A stretch of DNA of 64,000 bases from Apostichopus japonicus (GCF_037975245.1 NC_092566.1:11003501-11067500); one strand, 5' to 3'; shown: positions 11,097 to 40,948, numbered from the stretch's first letter. Notes: generated by a model from the letters alone, not told the origin. Made by a program: numbers and translations.

Positions 11097-14000
11097 TTCA
11101 TCATCACCTTAACCATAGGTGAAAGTCTCTCAATCTAAGTAGGCATAATTACACAAATGGCCTTTCATCATTACCTTAACCATTCAAACTAGGTGAAAGT
11201 CTCTCAATCAAAGAAGGCATAATAACACAAATGGCCTTTCATCATTACCTTAGTCATTCAAACTAGGTGAAAGTCCTTCAATCAAAGTAGGCATAATAAC
11301 ACAAATGGCCTTTCATCATTACCTTAGCCATTCAAACTAGGTGAAAGTCTCTCAATCTAAGTAGGCATAATAACACAAGTGGCCTTTCATCATCACCTTA
11401 GCCATTCAAACTAGGTGAAAGTCTCTCAATCTAAGTAGGCATAATAACACAAATGGCCTTTCATCATTACCTTAACCATTCAAACTAGGTGAAAGTCTCT
11501 CAATCTAAGTAGGCATAATAACACAAATGGCCTTTCATCATTACCTTAACCATTCAAACTAGGTGAAAGTCTCTCAATCTAAGTATGCATAATAACACAA
11601 ATGGCCTTTCATCATCACCTTAGCCATTCAAACTAGGTGAAAGTCTCTCAATCTAAGTAGGCATAATAACACAAATGGCCTTTCATCATCACCTTAGCCA
11701 TTCAAACTAGGTGAAAGTCTCTCAATCTAAGTAGGCATAATAACACAAATGGCCTTTCATCATCACCTTAGCCTTTCAAACTAGGTGAAAGTCTCTCAAT
11801 CAAAGTAGGCATAATAACACAAATGGCCTTTCATCATCACCTTAGCCTTTCAAACTAGGTGAAAGTCTCTCAATCTAAGTAGGCAAAATAACACAAATGG
11901 CCTTTCATCATCACTTTAGCCTTTCAAACTAGGTGAAAGTCTCTCAATCAAAGTAGGCAAAATAACACAAATGGCCTTTCATCATCACCTTAACCATTCA
12001 AACTACGTGAAAGTCTCTCAATCTAAGTAGGCATAATAACACAAATGGCCTTTCATCATCACCTTAACCATTCAAACTAGGTGAAAGCCTCTCAATCTAA
12101 GTATGCATAATAACACAAATGGCCTTTCATCATCACCTTAGCCATTCAAACTAGGTGAAAGTCTCTCAATCTAAGTAGGCATAATAACACAAATGGCCTT
12201 TCATCATCACCTTAGCCATTCAAACTAGGTGAAAGTCTCTCAATCTAAGTAGGCATAATAACACAAATGGCCTTTCATCATCACCTTAGCCTTTCAAACT
12301 AGGTGAAAGTCTCTCAATCAAAGTAGGCATAATAACACAAATGGCCTTTCATCATCACCTTAGCCTTTCAAACTAGGTGAAAGTCTCTCAATCAAAGTAG
12401 GCATAATAACACAAATGGCCTTTCATCATCACCTTAGCCTTTCAAACTAGGTGAAAGTCTCTCAATCTAAGTAGGCAAAATAACAAAAATGGCCTTTCAT
12501 CATCACCTTAGCCTTTCAAACTAGGTGAAAGTCTCTCAATCAAAGTAGGCATAATAACACAAATGGCCTTTCATCATCACCTTAACCATTCAAACTAGGT
12601 GAAAGTCTCTCAATCTAAGTAGGCAAAATAACAAAAATGGCCTTTCATCATCACCTTAGCCTTTCAAACTAGGTGAAAGCCTCTCAATCAAAGTAGGCAT
12701 AATAACACAAATGGCCTTTCATCATCACCTTAACCATTCAAACTAGGTGAAAGTCTCTCAATCTAAGTAGGCATAATAACACAAATGGCCTTTCATCATC
12801 ACCTTAGCCTTTCAAACTAGGTGAAAGCCTCTCAATCTAAGTAGGCATAATAACACAAATGGCCTTTCATCATCACCTTAGCCTTTCAAACTAGGTGAAA
12901 GTCTCTCAATCAAAGTAGGCATAATAACACAAATGGCCTTTCATCATCACCTTAACCATTCAAACTAGGTGAAAGCCTCTCAATCTAAGTAGGCATAATA
13001 ACACAAATGGCCTTTCATCATCACCTTAACCATTCAAACTAGGTGAAAGCCTCTCAATCTAAGTAGGCATAATAACACAAGTGGCCTTTCATCATCACCT
13101 TAACCATTCAAACTAGGTAAATGTCTCTCAATCTAAGTAGGCATAATAATACAAATGGCCTTCATCATCACCTTAACCATTCAAACTAGGTGAAAGTTTC
13201 TCAATCTAAGTAGGCATAATAATACAAATGGCCTTCATCATCACCTTAACCATTCAAACTAGGTGAAAGTTTCTCAATCTAAGTAGGCATAATAATACAA
13301 ATGGCCTTCATCATCACCTTAGCCATTCAAACTAGGTGAAAGTTTCTCAATCTAAGTAGGCATAATAATACAAATGGTCTTTCATCATCACCTTAGCCAT
13401 TCAAAGTAGGTGAATGTCTCTCAATCTAAGTAGGCATAATAACACAAGTGGCCTTCATCGTTACCTTAGCCATTCAAACTAGGTGAATGTCTCTCAATCT
13501 AAGTAGGCATAATAACACAAGTGGCCTTCATCGTTACCTTAGCCATTCAAACTAGGTAAATGTCTCTCAATCTAAGTAGGCATAATAACACAAGTGGCCT
13601 TCATCGTTACCTTAGCCATTCAAACTAGGTAAATGTCTCTCAATCTAAGTAGGCATAATAACACAAGTGGCCTTCATCGTTACCTTAGCCATTCAAACTA
13701 GGTAAATGTCTCTCAATCTAAGTAGGCATAATAACACAAGTGGCCTTGATCGTTACCTTAGCCATTCAAACTAGGTAAATGTCTCTCAATCTAAGTAGGC
13801 ATAATAACACAAGTGGCCTTCATCGTTACCTTAGCCATTCAAACTAGGTAAATGTCTCTCAATCTAAGTAGGCATAATAACACAAATGGCCTTCATCGTT
13901 ACCTTAGCCATTCAAACTAGGTAAATGTCTCTCAATCTAAGTAGGCATAATAACACAAATGGCCTTCATCGTTACCTTAGCCATTCAAACTAGGTAAATG

Positions 14001-15652
14001 TCTCTCAATCTAAGTAGGCATAATAACACAAGTGGCCTTCATCGTTACCTTAGCCATTCAAACTAGGTAAATGTCTCTCAATCTAAGTAGGCATAATAAC
14101 ACAAGTGGCCTTCATCGTTACCTTAGCCATTCAAACTAGGTAAATGTCTCTCAATCTAAGTAGGCATAATAACACAAGTGGCCTTCATCGTTACCTTAGC
14201 CATTCAAACGAGGTAAATGTCTCTCAATCTAAGTAGGCATAATAACACAAGTGGCCTTCATCGTTACCTTAGCCATTCAAACTAGGTAAATGTCTCTCAA
14301 TCTAAGTAGGCATAATAACACAAATGGCCTTCATCGTTACCTTAGCCATTCAAACTAGGTAAATGTCTCTCAATCTAAGTAGGCATAATAACACAAATGG
14401 CCTTCATCGTCACCTTAGCCATTCAAACTAGGTGAAAGCCTCTCAATCTAAGTAGGCATGATAACACAAATGGCCTTTAATCATCACCTTAGCCATTCAA
14501 ACTAGGTGAAAGCCTCTCAATCTAAGTAGGCATGATAACATAAATGGCCTTTCATCATCACCTTAGCCATTCAAACTAGGTGAAAGTCTCTCAATCTAAG
14601 TAGGCATAATAACACAAATGGCCTTTCATCATTACCTTAACCATTCAAACTAGGTGAACGTCTCTCAATCTAAGTAGGCATAATAACACAAATGGCCTTT
14701 CATCATCACCTTAACCATTCAAACTAGGTAAATGTCTCTCAATCTAAGTAGGCATAATAACACAAATGGCCTTTCATCATCACCTTAACCATTCAAACTA
14801 GGTAAATGTCTCTCAATCTAAGTAGGCATAATAACATAAATGGCCTTTCATCATTACCTTAGCCATTCAAACTAGGTGAAAGTCTCTCAATCTAAGTAGG
14901 CATAATAACACAAATGGCCTTTCATCATTACCTTAGCCATTCAAACTAGGTGAAAGTCTCTCAATCTAAGTAGGCATAATAACACAAATGGCCTTTCATC
15001 ATCACCTTAACCATTCAAACTAGGTAAATGTCTCTCAATCTAAGTAGGCATAATAACACAAATGGCCTTTTATCATCACCTTAACCATTCAAACTAGGTA
15101 AATGTCTCTCAATCTAAGTAGGCATAATAACACAAATGGCCTTTCATCATTACCTTAGCCATTCAAACTAGGTGAAAGTCTCTCAATCTAAGTAGGCATA
15201 ATAACACAAATGGCCTTTCATCATCACCTTAGCCATTCAAACTAGGTGAAAGTCCTTCAATCAAAGTAGGCATAATAACACAAATGGCCTTTCATCATTA
15301 CCTTAGCCATTCAAACTAGGTGAAAGTCTCTCAATCTAAGTAGGCATAATAACACAAATGGCCTTTCATCATCACCTTAGCCATTCAAACTAGGTGAAAG
15401 TCCTTCAATCAAAGTAGGCATAATAACACAAATGGCCTTTCATCATTACCTTAGCCATTCAAACTAGGTGAAAGTCTCTCAATCAAAGTAGGCATACTAA
15501 CACAAATGGCCTTTCATCATCACCTTAGCCATTCAAACTAGGTAAATGTCTCTCAATCTAAGTAGGCATAATAACACAAATGGCCTTTCATCATCACCTT
15601 AGCCATTCAAACTAGGTGAAAGTCTCTCAATCTAAGTAGGCATAATAACACA
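11097..15652. repeat. 74-bp satellite array, about 61 copies
   Basis: Head-to-tail units with the landmarks TCTCAATCTAAGTAGGCATA, ATAACACAAATGGCC, TTCATCATCACCTTAGCC and ATTCAAACTAGGTGAAAG. Most units are 74 bp. From about 13150, and most uniformly at 13440-14410, a 73-bp form lacks one T (GGCCTTCATCGTTACC) and reads AAATGTCTCTC, so homogenised blocks sit inside the array. Other variants (CTTTCAAACTAG against CATTCAAACTAG, AATCAAAG against AATCTAAG) alternate in runs, suggesting higher-order amplification. It lies between the convergent genes SH2D4 and CDKL2 and has no open frame of note. Confidence 0.98.
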
Positions 15653-18600
15653 TGATGATTTGTTGATTTCCTGCTTTTGATTCTCTGCCCAGATTTATTC
15701 ATGTATTTCTTGTAGATAACTAAACTTAGTATTTTGAGACAATGAAGGGTTTGTTTTCATTTTTGTACTGAGAAATGTTGTCTCTCTGTCTTTATTGGTA
15801 GGCCTTGATAAAGGAATTTTCTTTGTTTTCGATCACAAATTTTGTTGTCATTAGTACACAACAGCAACTTCATTATACGCATTCCTATATCTGCATTTTT
15901 TATTAATAATAACTCTCTCTGGGTACTTTTGACCTGGTGCTTTACATACCACAATCTTTCTTTAAAGTTTAATCAGTATTTACTGCTATGCTTTGTTTTA
16001 AAAGTTGTATTAATTTTGCTATAAATAATCAATTGTAAAATAGAATAATTAATTTGCAGCTGCAAAGATAAGATGTTTGAATGAACACGAAGGAGTCCTA
16101 TTTTTTTTTTCTTGGTGGTGAAATGTAACTTAATAATATGATTTAAAAATAAAATGGTTAATTTAACTTAATATATATTTATAGAAAGAAATGTAAACAA
16201 AATATTAAGATTTCAGTATGTTTTAAGTTGAATTAAAATTTAAACAGTCAAGTCTTTTAGTTTAATAAATATTTACTATCCAGTTTTAATAATTTAAAGG
16301 GGATAATGTAGTTGTACAAAGAGGGTGATGATTATTCCAACAAGATTAAAGTTCATTTAGTTATGCAGATTTCAAAATGATATCAAATGTATTGAGTTTA
16401 TTTCAAGGATAACAGTGGTAAGTCAGGACCGCAATACAGGATTGAGATTGTTGAGCAGGTGGGGGAGGGGAGGGGAGTCAATGTTCACTGGTCGTATATG
16501 TTTTCGCCTTGGGTGGCACCGTGCCTATGTGATAGTCATTGCTGTTTTTAAATTAATTGGGTACAAACTCCCACCCCCTCCCATTCAGTGTTAAAGGGCC
16601 TTGGTGGGGTTTAATTTACTCACTAGGCACATGGTCTATAGTCTGATGCTGTTTTGTATGAGTTGCATTGAGAAAAAAAAACAGAATACTGTTATGGCAA
16701 AAAATGGACTATATTTAGCTGTCAATATTAATGAAAGCAAAGCCCTGCGGGTTTTGCTCTAAAATGCTGCAAGTGTATTATATCAGTAAATGAACTACAG
16801 AAGTACGACTGAGTAAACCTTAAATGGCACAATCCCTCCCCTCTCAACCAATATGGGGAGCAATTGTTTGTTTGTGATTATATTTATGAAATACATTATT
16901 TCTAGTTGTAGAGTTCTAGAGTGGAGTTCTAGAGTGGATAAAGGTAGTGCTCAGCACATCCACTGCTACACAGTACTATAAATTCTTAATCAACAAACTT
17001 AAGTCCTGCCATTTTTTTTCATTTTGTTTTCCAAATCTTAATTGCAATTTTTTTCATAAATCACTGTATTCTTTTGGCTATTGCATATCTAACCTTCAAT
17101 AGATTAATATGTTTTGTTTCAATGAGATCTGTGTTTTTCTTTAATAGTTTTTATTCTGGTACTTTTTATTTCTTTTGCACCTTCCATACTGCTCTCCATG
17201 TTGGCATAGGCGAACAATTTGAATTGTGGGGGGGGGGGTGTAATGAATTGCCCGAAAAATATAACAACATCTTATATACATATCATAGAGGCATGCATCG
17301 GTTATTACATCGCATGCTAATTACATACAATCTCATTTGCCGTGTTAATGACCATTTTTGGGGAAGTCGTTACAATAATAATGATTATAATAAGTTTAAC
17401 CATTGAAAAACACATTGCAATTTATTTTTCATTCAGTAGGTGCCTGAAAAACTCAGCATATTGCCTGAATTTTAACAAAAATATTTGATTGTGGGGCTGC
17501 AGCCCCCCCCCCCCCCCCGCCTCCTACGCCTATGCATGTTGGTACAGTATTTATTTTAAGATAGAGTTTGAAGTCATAGTGAATGAATGTTACCCATTGA
17601 TATGCCAGGAAATGAAGGAATGTCATGATCTGTTGGAGGAGAAGTGGAGAGGAGGCAAAAACCAAAGTTGTCTATGTTTAGCAGACAACACTTATAATGA
17701 ACACACAGGCAACATTCCAAGCATTCTAGTTTTTTTGCTTAGATGGAAAAATGACAGATATTAACAATAATATAACAATCTATGTTACATTTTAGCTACT
17801 TACACAAGGGGGTGGGGGATGGGCAAAATTAGGGTAGGTGATGGGAATTGGAGAAAGGTGGTGAAGGGGTGGGGATGGGCTTAAATATAAGGTGAACCTT
17901 TTCCATCTACCTCCTGTCAACTCTTGTACAGTTCAACTTATCTCATCCTTGCAGAGTACAGTTGGTCTGGTAGTGTTTAGTTTCCTCAAGGTGATAGAGA
18001 AACAAGATTTTCTCCCATTTTGGACATTTTCTTTTGCTGCAGAAGACTCTCACCTTCTCTCTTCCCCTCCCACTGAAGGAGGAGGGGGGGCATTATGTTT
18101 TGTACCCACCTTCCTTCATCTCCACCTCCCTGCGTGCTCCCCCCTAATATCCAAAAGTGAACTTTTCAAGGTCATTTATCGACAACAAAATAAAGAACTA
18201 CTGGAGGTGACATACAACCTTTCAGGTATATTTAATATCATGAACTCAATACATCAACAAATGTTGCAGTAGTTGAATCCACTTGCAACAAAACTTTCAC
18301 CAATAAGAAAAATGGTGATACCAGTTTTAACATTGTAACATTTTGATCTGAAGAAAGAAATAGACAAAAATGCAACAAGAATAAGAGATCTCTTGGAGTG
18401 ATATCAACGATCGGTTATTTCATGAAATTCCACTGAATCTGAACATGTGCAAAGCCAACTGGTTGGAAACGATAACGAGGGTACTTGAAAATACTGTGTC
18501 ATCGAAGATACAGGACAGTTTTGAAATTTGAGGGCAGGGGGTGAAGGGGGGGTGGAAGGGTGGCAAGAGTGTGACCAATGTTCAATGGTGTTGAAATAGC

Positions 18601-20639
18601 ACAACTACAAAAAAGGCATTGTAGTGAAAATGATTGAGGGTACATTCTCCCTTCCCAGTGTTGGTGGCCCTGATTCCATAGATCTCTCCTGTTTCATGAA
18701 TATAAGATTAATTTCAAAGTTGGCATGGACCCTTGCTGATGTCTGATATAAAGCAACTGAAATCACTTAAGTGAGACGGTGAATCCTTGGATGTTTTTAG
18801 CGGTGAATCCTTGGATGTTTTTCAGTGTGCATTTCAGTGTACACGTCATGTTTGTGTCGAATATGTGATGTTTGTGTATACGGATTTGATGTGAGTGACA
18901 GATGTGATGTATGTGTTTTCAGGTATTAGCTTGACCTGACCCTTGACCCGCACATATCCAGTTCGAATTATGAAATACCTTGTTACTAAATTTACACCCA
19001 AAATTCAACTTTTTTATTAACCCTTCTTAGAATGCTCAGTCACAAAAGACAAAGAGTTATATATATATATACAGCTCTCACCCAGATGGAGAGAGCGGAA
19101 AGCACCCCTTTTCTTCATCTCTGCCAAAACCTTTTCTTTCTGAAGGCATAAAAATGCCACCAAAAAAAAAATCATTAAATACTTCATGCAAGTCATACAT
19201 ACAGTACCATACCAATGCAGGAATAAAATTATACTTCTACTATGTACAAGGAAACTAAAACAAAAGAAAGTATGGATGAAACTTTACGGAGAAATGTAGC
19301 TTTGTGCAAGAATACTTTATGGATGGTTTATACTATAAATGATTGCAATACTATACAGTTACTTTGTAAATAAATTTCCTTCAATTTGGCTATTCTTGGA
19401 AATGCGAGAAACAGTTTATAAGTTTTATATTTGCTCATAGTGCACTTTGTACTTTTAGCAACTAGAATTAGCAATAACAGGAACTTGGTAAGGACTTAAT
19501 TATACCTTGTAGGAGAACAATCAAACAAGGAATCTAAACTAGACATATAGGACAATGGTATTTTAATGGAATGTTTCTTGTTTGTTTTTTTGCATGCTAA
19601 TATTGCGAGAAGCACCCTCAACTACATGTACACAAATGCAAAAGAAGGTTAATTGTTTAATTTGGATCTGTTCCAGTAAATGTTGTTAAACTGAATATGA
19701 CCCTTTGCTCATGGAAGCCTCATGAGGAATAAAATGTCATTTAGAAGAAGGCAAAGCCATCAGACAAATAAATGAGTAATACCCCTCACCACCAGCCACC
19801 CCTCCCTCCCTCACCCCAACTCTGATCTTCTTCCAAGACCAGCATCCTTACACTTCCAATGGAAAAATGCAGTTGTTGACAGTAATTTGTCCTTTGCCTT
19901 AAGGTTTATATTTTGCCACATTAACCAATTATCCCATCCTGGTCTTATTCTACTTCCTCCCTCTCCCTCTCCCCCACCACCACCCCCCCTTCCCCTCTTC
20001 CTGTTCAAGTTCTTGTTGTGATAAGGGTTACATGGAAGATACCTTACACTCAATAACTGCAAAGCAAAAATACAATTGATTGCAATGCAAAGTTGATAAA
20101 TAGGATCATGCATGAAATTGACAAAAAGTATTCTCGCTAAGATTTATCGAACTGTACGCATTGACATTTTATAAAATAGAAAAGGGACGAACCTCCAACT
20201 TCAAAGAGAATGGTGCCAATGACACACACAGGAAGACATATTAAATGCTATCCCAACCATAATGAACCACAAGGTTAGCACTGACCTATACAGAACTATT
20301 CCTCACCAGTACCTCAAACATATGCAAACACCTTTAAAATGCTGTCTGATCACTTTTACAAGTCTTTCGCATGTACAATAGTCTCTGGTTTGAATACTTC
20401 TTAAACTGTTTAAGGAGCTTGAGCTTCAAACAGTTCTTTAAAGTTAAATTAGTTTACTTGAGATTAAAACTCTTCTATAAATTCAGCCTCTAAACAGAAT
20501 CGTAAAGTTAACTCTTCTTGACTGTAGGGAAAGTGTCAATTCTTAGGGTTGCCTGATATTAGCACTCTTCTTAAAGAAGCAACCATGAAACAAAGGAAAA
20601 ATGAATGTTATCAAAAAATAAATACAAATAAATAAATGA
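15653..20639. other. Intergenic AT-rich sequence
   Basis: No protein-like open frame or RNA gene recognised. It holds one short element at 17203-17536 and scattered poly-C/poly-G runs. Open frames at 17489, 17892 and 19811 have low-complexity or random composition and are not called. Confidence 0.55.
17203..17536. mobile_element. Short element with inverted ends (GCATAGGCG type)
   Basis: The left end GGCATAGGCGAAC and right end CTCCTACGCCTATGC are imperfect inverted copies, each next to a homopolymer run (poly-G on the left, poly-C on the right). The interior is AT-rich and non-coding. End style matches the elements near 2957 and 39204. Boundaries are approximate. Confidence 0.5.
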
Positions 20640-21720
20640 ATTACAAAGAACCCCTCAGGCTCTCCATCCGAATAATTTATGGGCTTGGCTTGCTCGCTTT
20701 TAGTGAAATACACGCAATAAAATAACAGCAGGGTTGCGGGGAAGACCATCATGAATAAATGAAAGTTTACAAACATATCAGCAGATACACAAGAGAGCCC
20801 ATAAAGAATCCAGTTATAAGATTCAACTTGACTACAGATAGCAAATGACTCTTTACAGCTCTGGCATAGTTGATTAATGTAAGAATAATCCAAAATTGAA
20901 AGGTGCTTGTAACACTTTAGCGAAGTTTCACCCATAAGAGAGGGAGACTATTAAATTAATACGATTCAAAAGAGTTCCCTCTAGCGCTGGTCATTTGCTA
21001 GAAATGACTCAACTGTGAAAAGTACTGGCTCTTTAACATTCTGGCATTGTTAATAAATGTAAGATTAACCTAAAGTTGAAATGAACTTTGTTGCAGTTTA
21101 CAATTTCAGCTATCTCCGTGGAGCGTATTTGGTTATGTGAGTCAACAGAAAATGACCGAGTCAAGTCAAATGCTGTTTTCATACAGCCCTAACATGGGTT
21201 GACTAGTTACAATTCTGGCACAATTTGATAAAGCTAATAACAATAATCCAAAACTGAAATGTGCTTGAAATATTCAGTAAAGCTTCCCAGAGGAAATATT
21301 GCAATGGTTTGAGACAAAAGACTTGGCTCTAGTCAAGTCATTTGCTAGAAATGACCCCAGGACTGGCTCTGAACAACTCTGGTATTGTTGATAAAGCTAA
21401 AAACATTTCCCCAAATGTGCTTCCTTCACAGAGATAAAACATTTATCCTATAAGTAAATAGCTTGGCTTGAGTGAAGTAAAACCCTTCCAAAAGAAATGA
21501 GTCAACCGTACCCAACTCTAGCCATGGCATGGAATGACCATTTATGACCTGGCAAAGTTAATTAACATAACAATAATTTAATATGACATGGCTCAAATAT
21601 AGATAGTTCAGGTCTTTGCCTCACAGAGATAAGAATGTAACTTTTAGTCAACAACTGCGTCAAGCAACATCCGAGCCAAGCGAAAATGCTACAAATGATT
21701 TGACACCACCTCAAACTACG
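20640..21720 (-). repeat. Degenerate ~175-bp tandem repeat beyond CDKL2 stop
   Basis: A diverged motif, TCTGGCATTGTTGATAAA followed by AATCCAAAATTGAAA-TGTGCTT, recurs at about 20860, 21040, 21213, 21389 and 21547. Spacing is 158-180 bases. AAATGA and AGTCAA blocks recur between them. It lies just downstream of the CDKL2 stop on the minus strand and may be part of its 3' untranslated region. A 130-codon open frame on the minus strand here is not supported as a gene. Confidence 0.6.
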
Positions 21721-22034
21721 GCTTCTAAGTTGATTAACTCCACACCAACGACTGAAGAAGATGAAGTCTGTAGTTTGTGAAAACCAACACCACTTTTTAT
21801 CTTTCCAATCAAAATCAAGCAATTACACGACAGAAACGAAAAACGTCGACAAATTCACCAGACAATATCATTTTTGAAGTTTTCAAGCAGAATCAACAAT
21901 TTTTCCTTTTTCTCTCTTCCCTTCCTTTCCACTCAGGTTTGTTCTCGATGGCACTCTTTAATACAAGGGCAGGAGAGCATTTGACGGATTCATTTGTTGA
22001 AGGTCGGTTCTCATCTTGACGGACTGTCTTCTCG

Positions 22035-38644
<16,610 letters not shown>

Positions 38645-38826
38645 ATCGCTTCTCGGCCTTTTGGCTAAGATCATGTGTAGTATCTGTTCCCTTTTCGAGG
38701 GGAATGGTGATGCACACCCGACGATGATCACACAGTCACAGTCCCGATGCAAGGGGAGTGGGGTTGAGAGCGGATCAGTCGTTCGGTAGTTTGGTTTTCG
38801 TGCCCAGGTTCTTACCTGGGCGAGGC
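38645..38826 (+). pseudogene. U2 snRNA 5' end joined to U1-like sequence (snRNA chimera or pseudogene)
   Basis: The first 45 bases (ATCGCTTCTCGGCCTTTTGG, CTAAGATCATGTGTAGTATC, TGTTC) equal the U2 snRNA 5' end with one change (A to T after GATCA), keeping the branch-site pairing GTAGTA. The match then stops: stem-loop II, the Sm site and stem-loops III/IV of U2 are missing. A piece GGGGAATGGTGATGCACACC is faintly like the U2 3' end. Near the end, CTTACCTGG and GGGCGAGGCTTA, two exact U1 pieces overlapping at the GG (from memory), form one side of the hairpin 38802-38821. Total length, about 182, is close to real U2, but it cannot be a normal U2. Options: snRNA-derived SINE, processed chimera, or a divergent snRNA. 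Confidence 0.6.
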
Positions 38827-39203
38827 TTAAAAACAGTACAGTTTATAGACAGCCCATAGAAATGTATCAATTTCTATGAGACAGCATTATATGCAGGGAC
38901 GTAGCTAAGGCCTGATGATTGGGGGGGTGTAGTGGCTGAAATTCCAACTGGATGGGTTTTGGAGTCAAAAAATTCCGACTGCTGCCTTGTACCCCCCCCC
39001 CCCCCCACTCATCGTCAACGATACGGTCAGTGTCAGTTAGACACCCCATCTTTTGCGACTGCACTTTTGTTCCGAACTTTTTGCAATACATTTGTACCTT
39101 ATGGGGCAAAGTTTTTGCTTATGTTGATGGCACTTTTAAACTTCCGTAGATTAGCATCGCGTGTTTTAATTGTATACCATAGAGACAATGTATAACCCAC
39201 CGT

Positions 39204-39350
39204 CGTAGCCAGGAACTTGAGAGGGGAAGCACTTTTTGCGATTGATATGGGGGAGGGGTCTAAGGGGAGGGGGTGTCCCCCTCCCCTTTGAGATTTTTTG
39301 AACAATTGAAGGTCCTTAGATGCGATCTGGTGCAATTTGTTGCCAGTTTC
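39204..39350. mobile_element. Copy of the GC-rich-ended element, reversed
   Basis: Starts GTCGTAGCCAGGAACTTGAG, and its segment GGGGGAGGGGTCTAAGGG with GGTGTCCCCC is the reverse complement of part of the element at 2957-3316. The right edge is unclear. Confidence 0.5.
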
Positions 39351-39611
39351 ATCATTATCATATGATATCATACTATCAGCAGATTTTGTTTCCTGTTTGA
39401 ATTCTTTTACATGTTCTTTTACATAATATATCAGAAAGACAAACATAGTGCTCTTTTACAATTTTTCCAGAAGGATGATTCTTGTTTATTGTCCAATGTC
39501 TGGACTTTAATACATTTGACGAACTTAAATGATGGACAATATAAACTTTCATATGTTGTAATACAGCCAGATATGCAGTGGCCTAAAAACAAATATCGTT
39601 ATCGCAGTGTA

Positions 39612-40243
39612 TTAAAGCAGCATTTTGCGTTGGGTCACTTTTTTCCACCTTTTTATCATGTGCATCGATTTTTTTACATGTATCAATCATAAAACAGCAA
39701 ACTAAGATACCATCCAAGTTTCACCCTGCCAAGCGCGTTAATTAGCGAGTAATTAACTATTTAATGTCGATAATGAGAAGAGTGTCCTCGACAAATTCCA
39801 CAGTTAAAATTAATCGCATACAATTCCGCCAAACCCACTAGTTTGAATGCAACCAATCAGAGATGCAGGTTTAGTTGTTGCCCATTGCTAAAAATAGATT
39901 CAAGACTTTGCGTTGGTACAACCACATGAACCAGGGAGTTGTTATGGAACTCCCTGGTACAACTGCCATATAGACTGTACACAAACAAGCGTGGTGTTAT
40001 ATTACGTATTTGTCAATGACGTTCGTAGTGTTAAAATATTCATATTATGGGCGAGGTTTATTGGGTTCCCAACGGAAAATATCTTGGAGAACAACAAAGT
40101 TGAAAGTTGCAAATTTTTCGACTTTTATGCCACCATTTGAAGTAAAATATAAATAGATTAGCTAGTTATGTATGTCGTTATGGCAAAGTGGAATCAGTGA
40201 GGTTGAGAAAAATCATAGAAAAGGACGCAAAATGCTGCTTTAA
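39612..40243. mobile_element. MITE with TTAA ends (long copy)
   Basis: TTAAAGCAGCATTTTGCG on the left and CGCAAAATGCTGCTTTAA on the right are exact inverted copies with TTAA at each side. About 200 bases of its left part match the short copy at 406-652; the remainder is extra, including a perfect hairpin at about 39932-39960 (CAGGGAGTT and AACTCCCTG). 632 bp, non-coding. Confidence 0.8.
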
Positions 40244-40948
40244 CAGTGTAATAATTATTTATAGGAAGTGCGTATCACGTACGATTGCTAGCTTAGCTTC
40301 ATAACATGCTGTTCGTGCAACAACTTAGGACGAATCATAGAACGGATGAGAACGAACTTGTCGTCGTCGTTGTGCATACGGTTCGTGACATTCCATCTAG
40401 TGTGGTTAGGTAGGCAATATGTATTTTATTACGCAGTAGCCAACTGTAGGTTTGAAATAGGCTATAGGCTAAATTTATCTAATTTCATCTGCCAAACAAA
40501 GTAAGTAGTTGAATCAGTAGGCCTGCATGTTATTACGATTATAACCGAGTTAACGGAGCTGACGAGTATTCAAGATCAAAAGAGCACTGACAAAATACTA
40601 TGCTAAAAAAACAACGGTTTTTAAACAATTTTTTTCGACACTCAAAGGGGGGAGCAGTCGCTCCCCTGCTCCCCTGGCTACGTCCCTGGTATATCCTGAA
40701 CTTACTTTAAGCTAGCGAACAGGGTCGACCCACCCAATAGCAAAATTAATACAGACATTTTCCGAATTGAAGCTGGCGAACGTTGTATTTTTTTTAGGGT
40801 ATTCAAAATCATACGAAGTTGTGTATGGTGGAGTATAAGGATCGCGAGATACAATTTCTCAATGTGACGAGGAAACCGTGCTAAATATGACTGATTAAAG
40901 GTCAATTTTTCTCGAAAATTTTATGTCACTCACAAATTACAAGAACAT

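Larger units (their letters stand above)
38893..40690. mobile_element. Composite repeat bounded by inverted GGGACGTAGC ends
   Basis: The left edge GCAGGGACGTAGCTAAGG and the right edge CCTGGCTACGTCCCTGG are inverted copies. Poly-G or poly-C runs lie just inside. Other elements sit inside (39204-39350 and 39612-40243), so this may be one larger element with insertions or several side by side. No transposase frame. A similar right edge, GCGACGTCCCTG, recurs at 41131. Confidence 0.5.

Noticed and set aside
11097-15652. CRISPR-like regular spacing
   Set aside because: Whole units are repeated without unique spacers, and the genome is eukaryotic, so it is a satellite.
17489-17764. 91-codon open frame starting in a poly-C run
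   Set aside because: Starts within a transposon end and has no protein-like pattern.
20543-20935. 130-codon minus-strand open frame with hydrophobic stretches
   Set aside because: Lies in the degenerate ~175-bp repeat, is AT-rich, and resembles no family I know; no splice or start context supports it.
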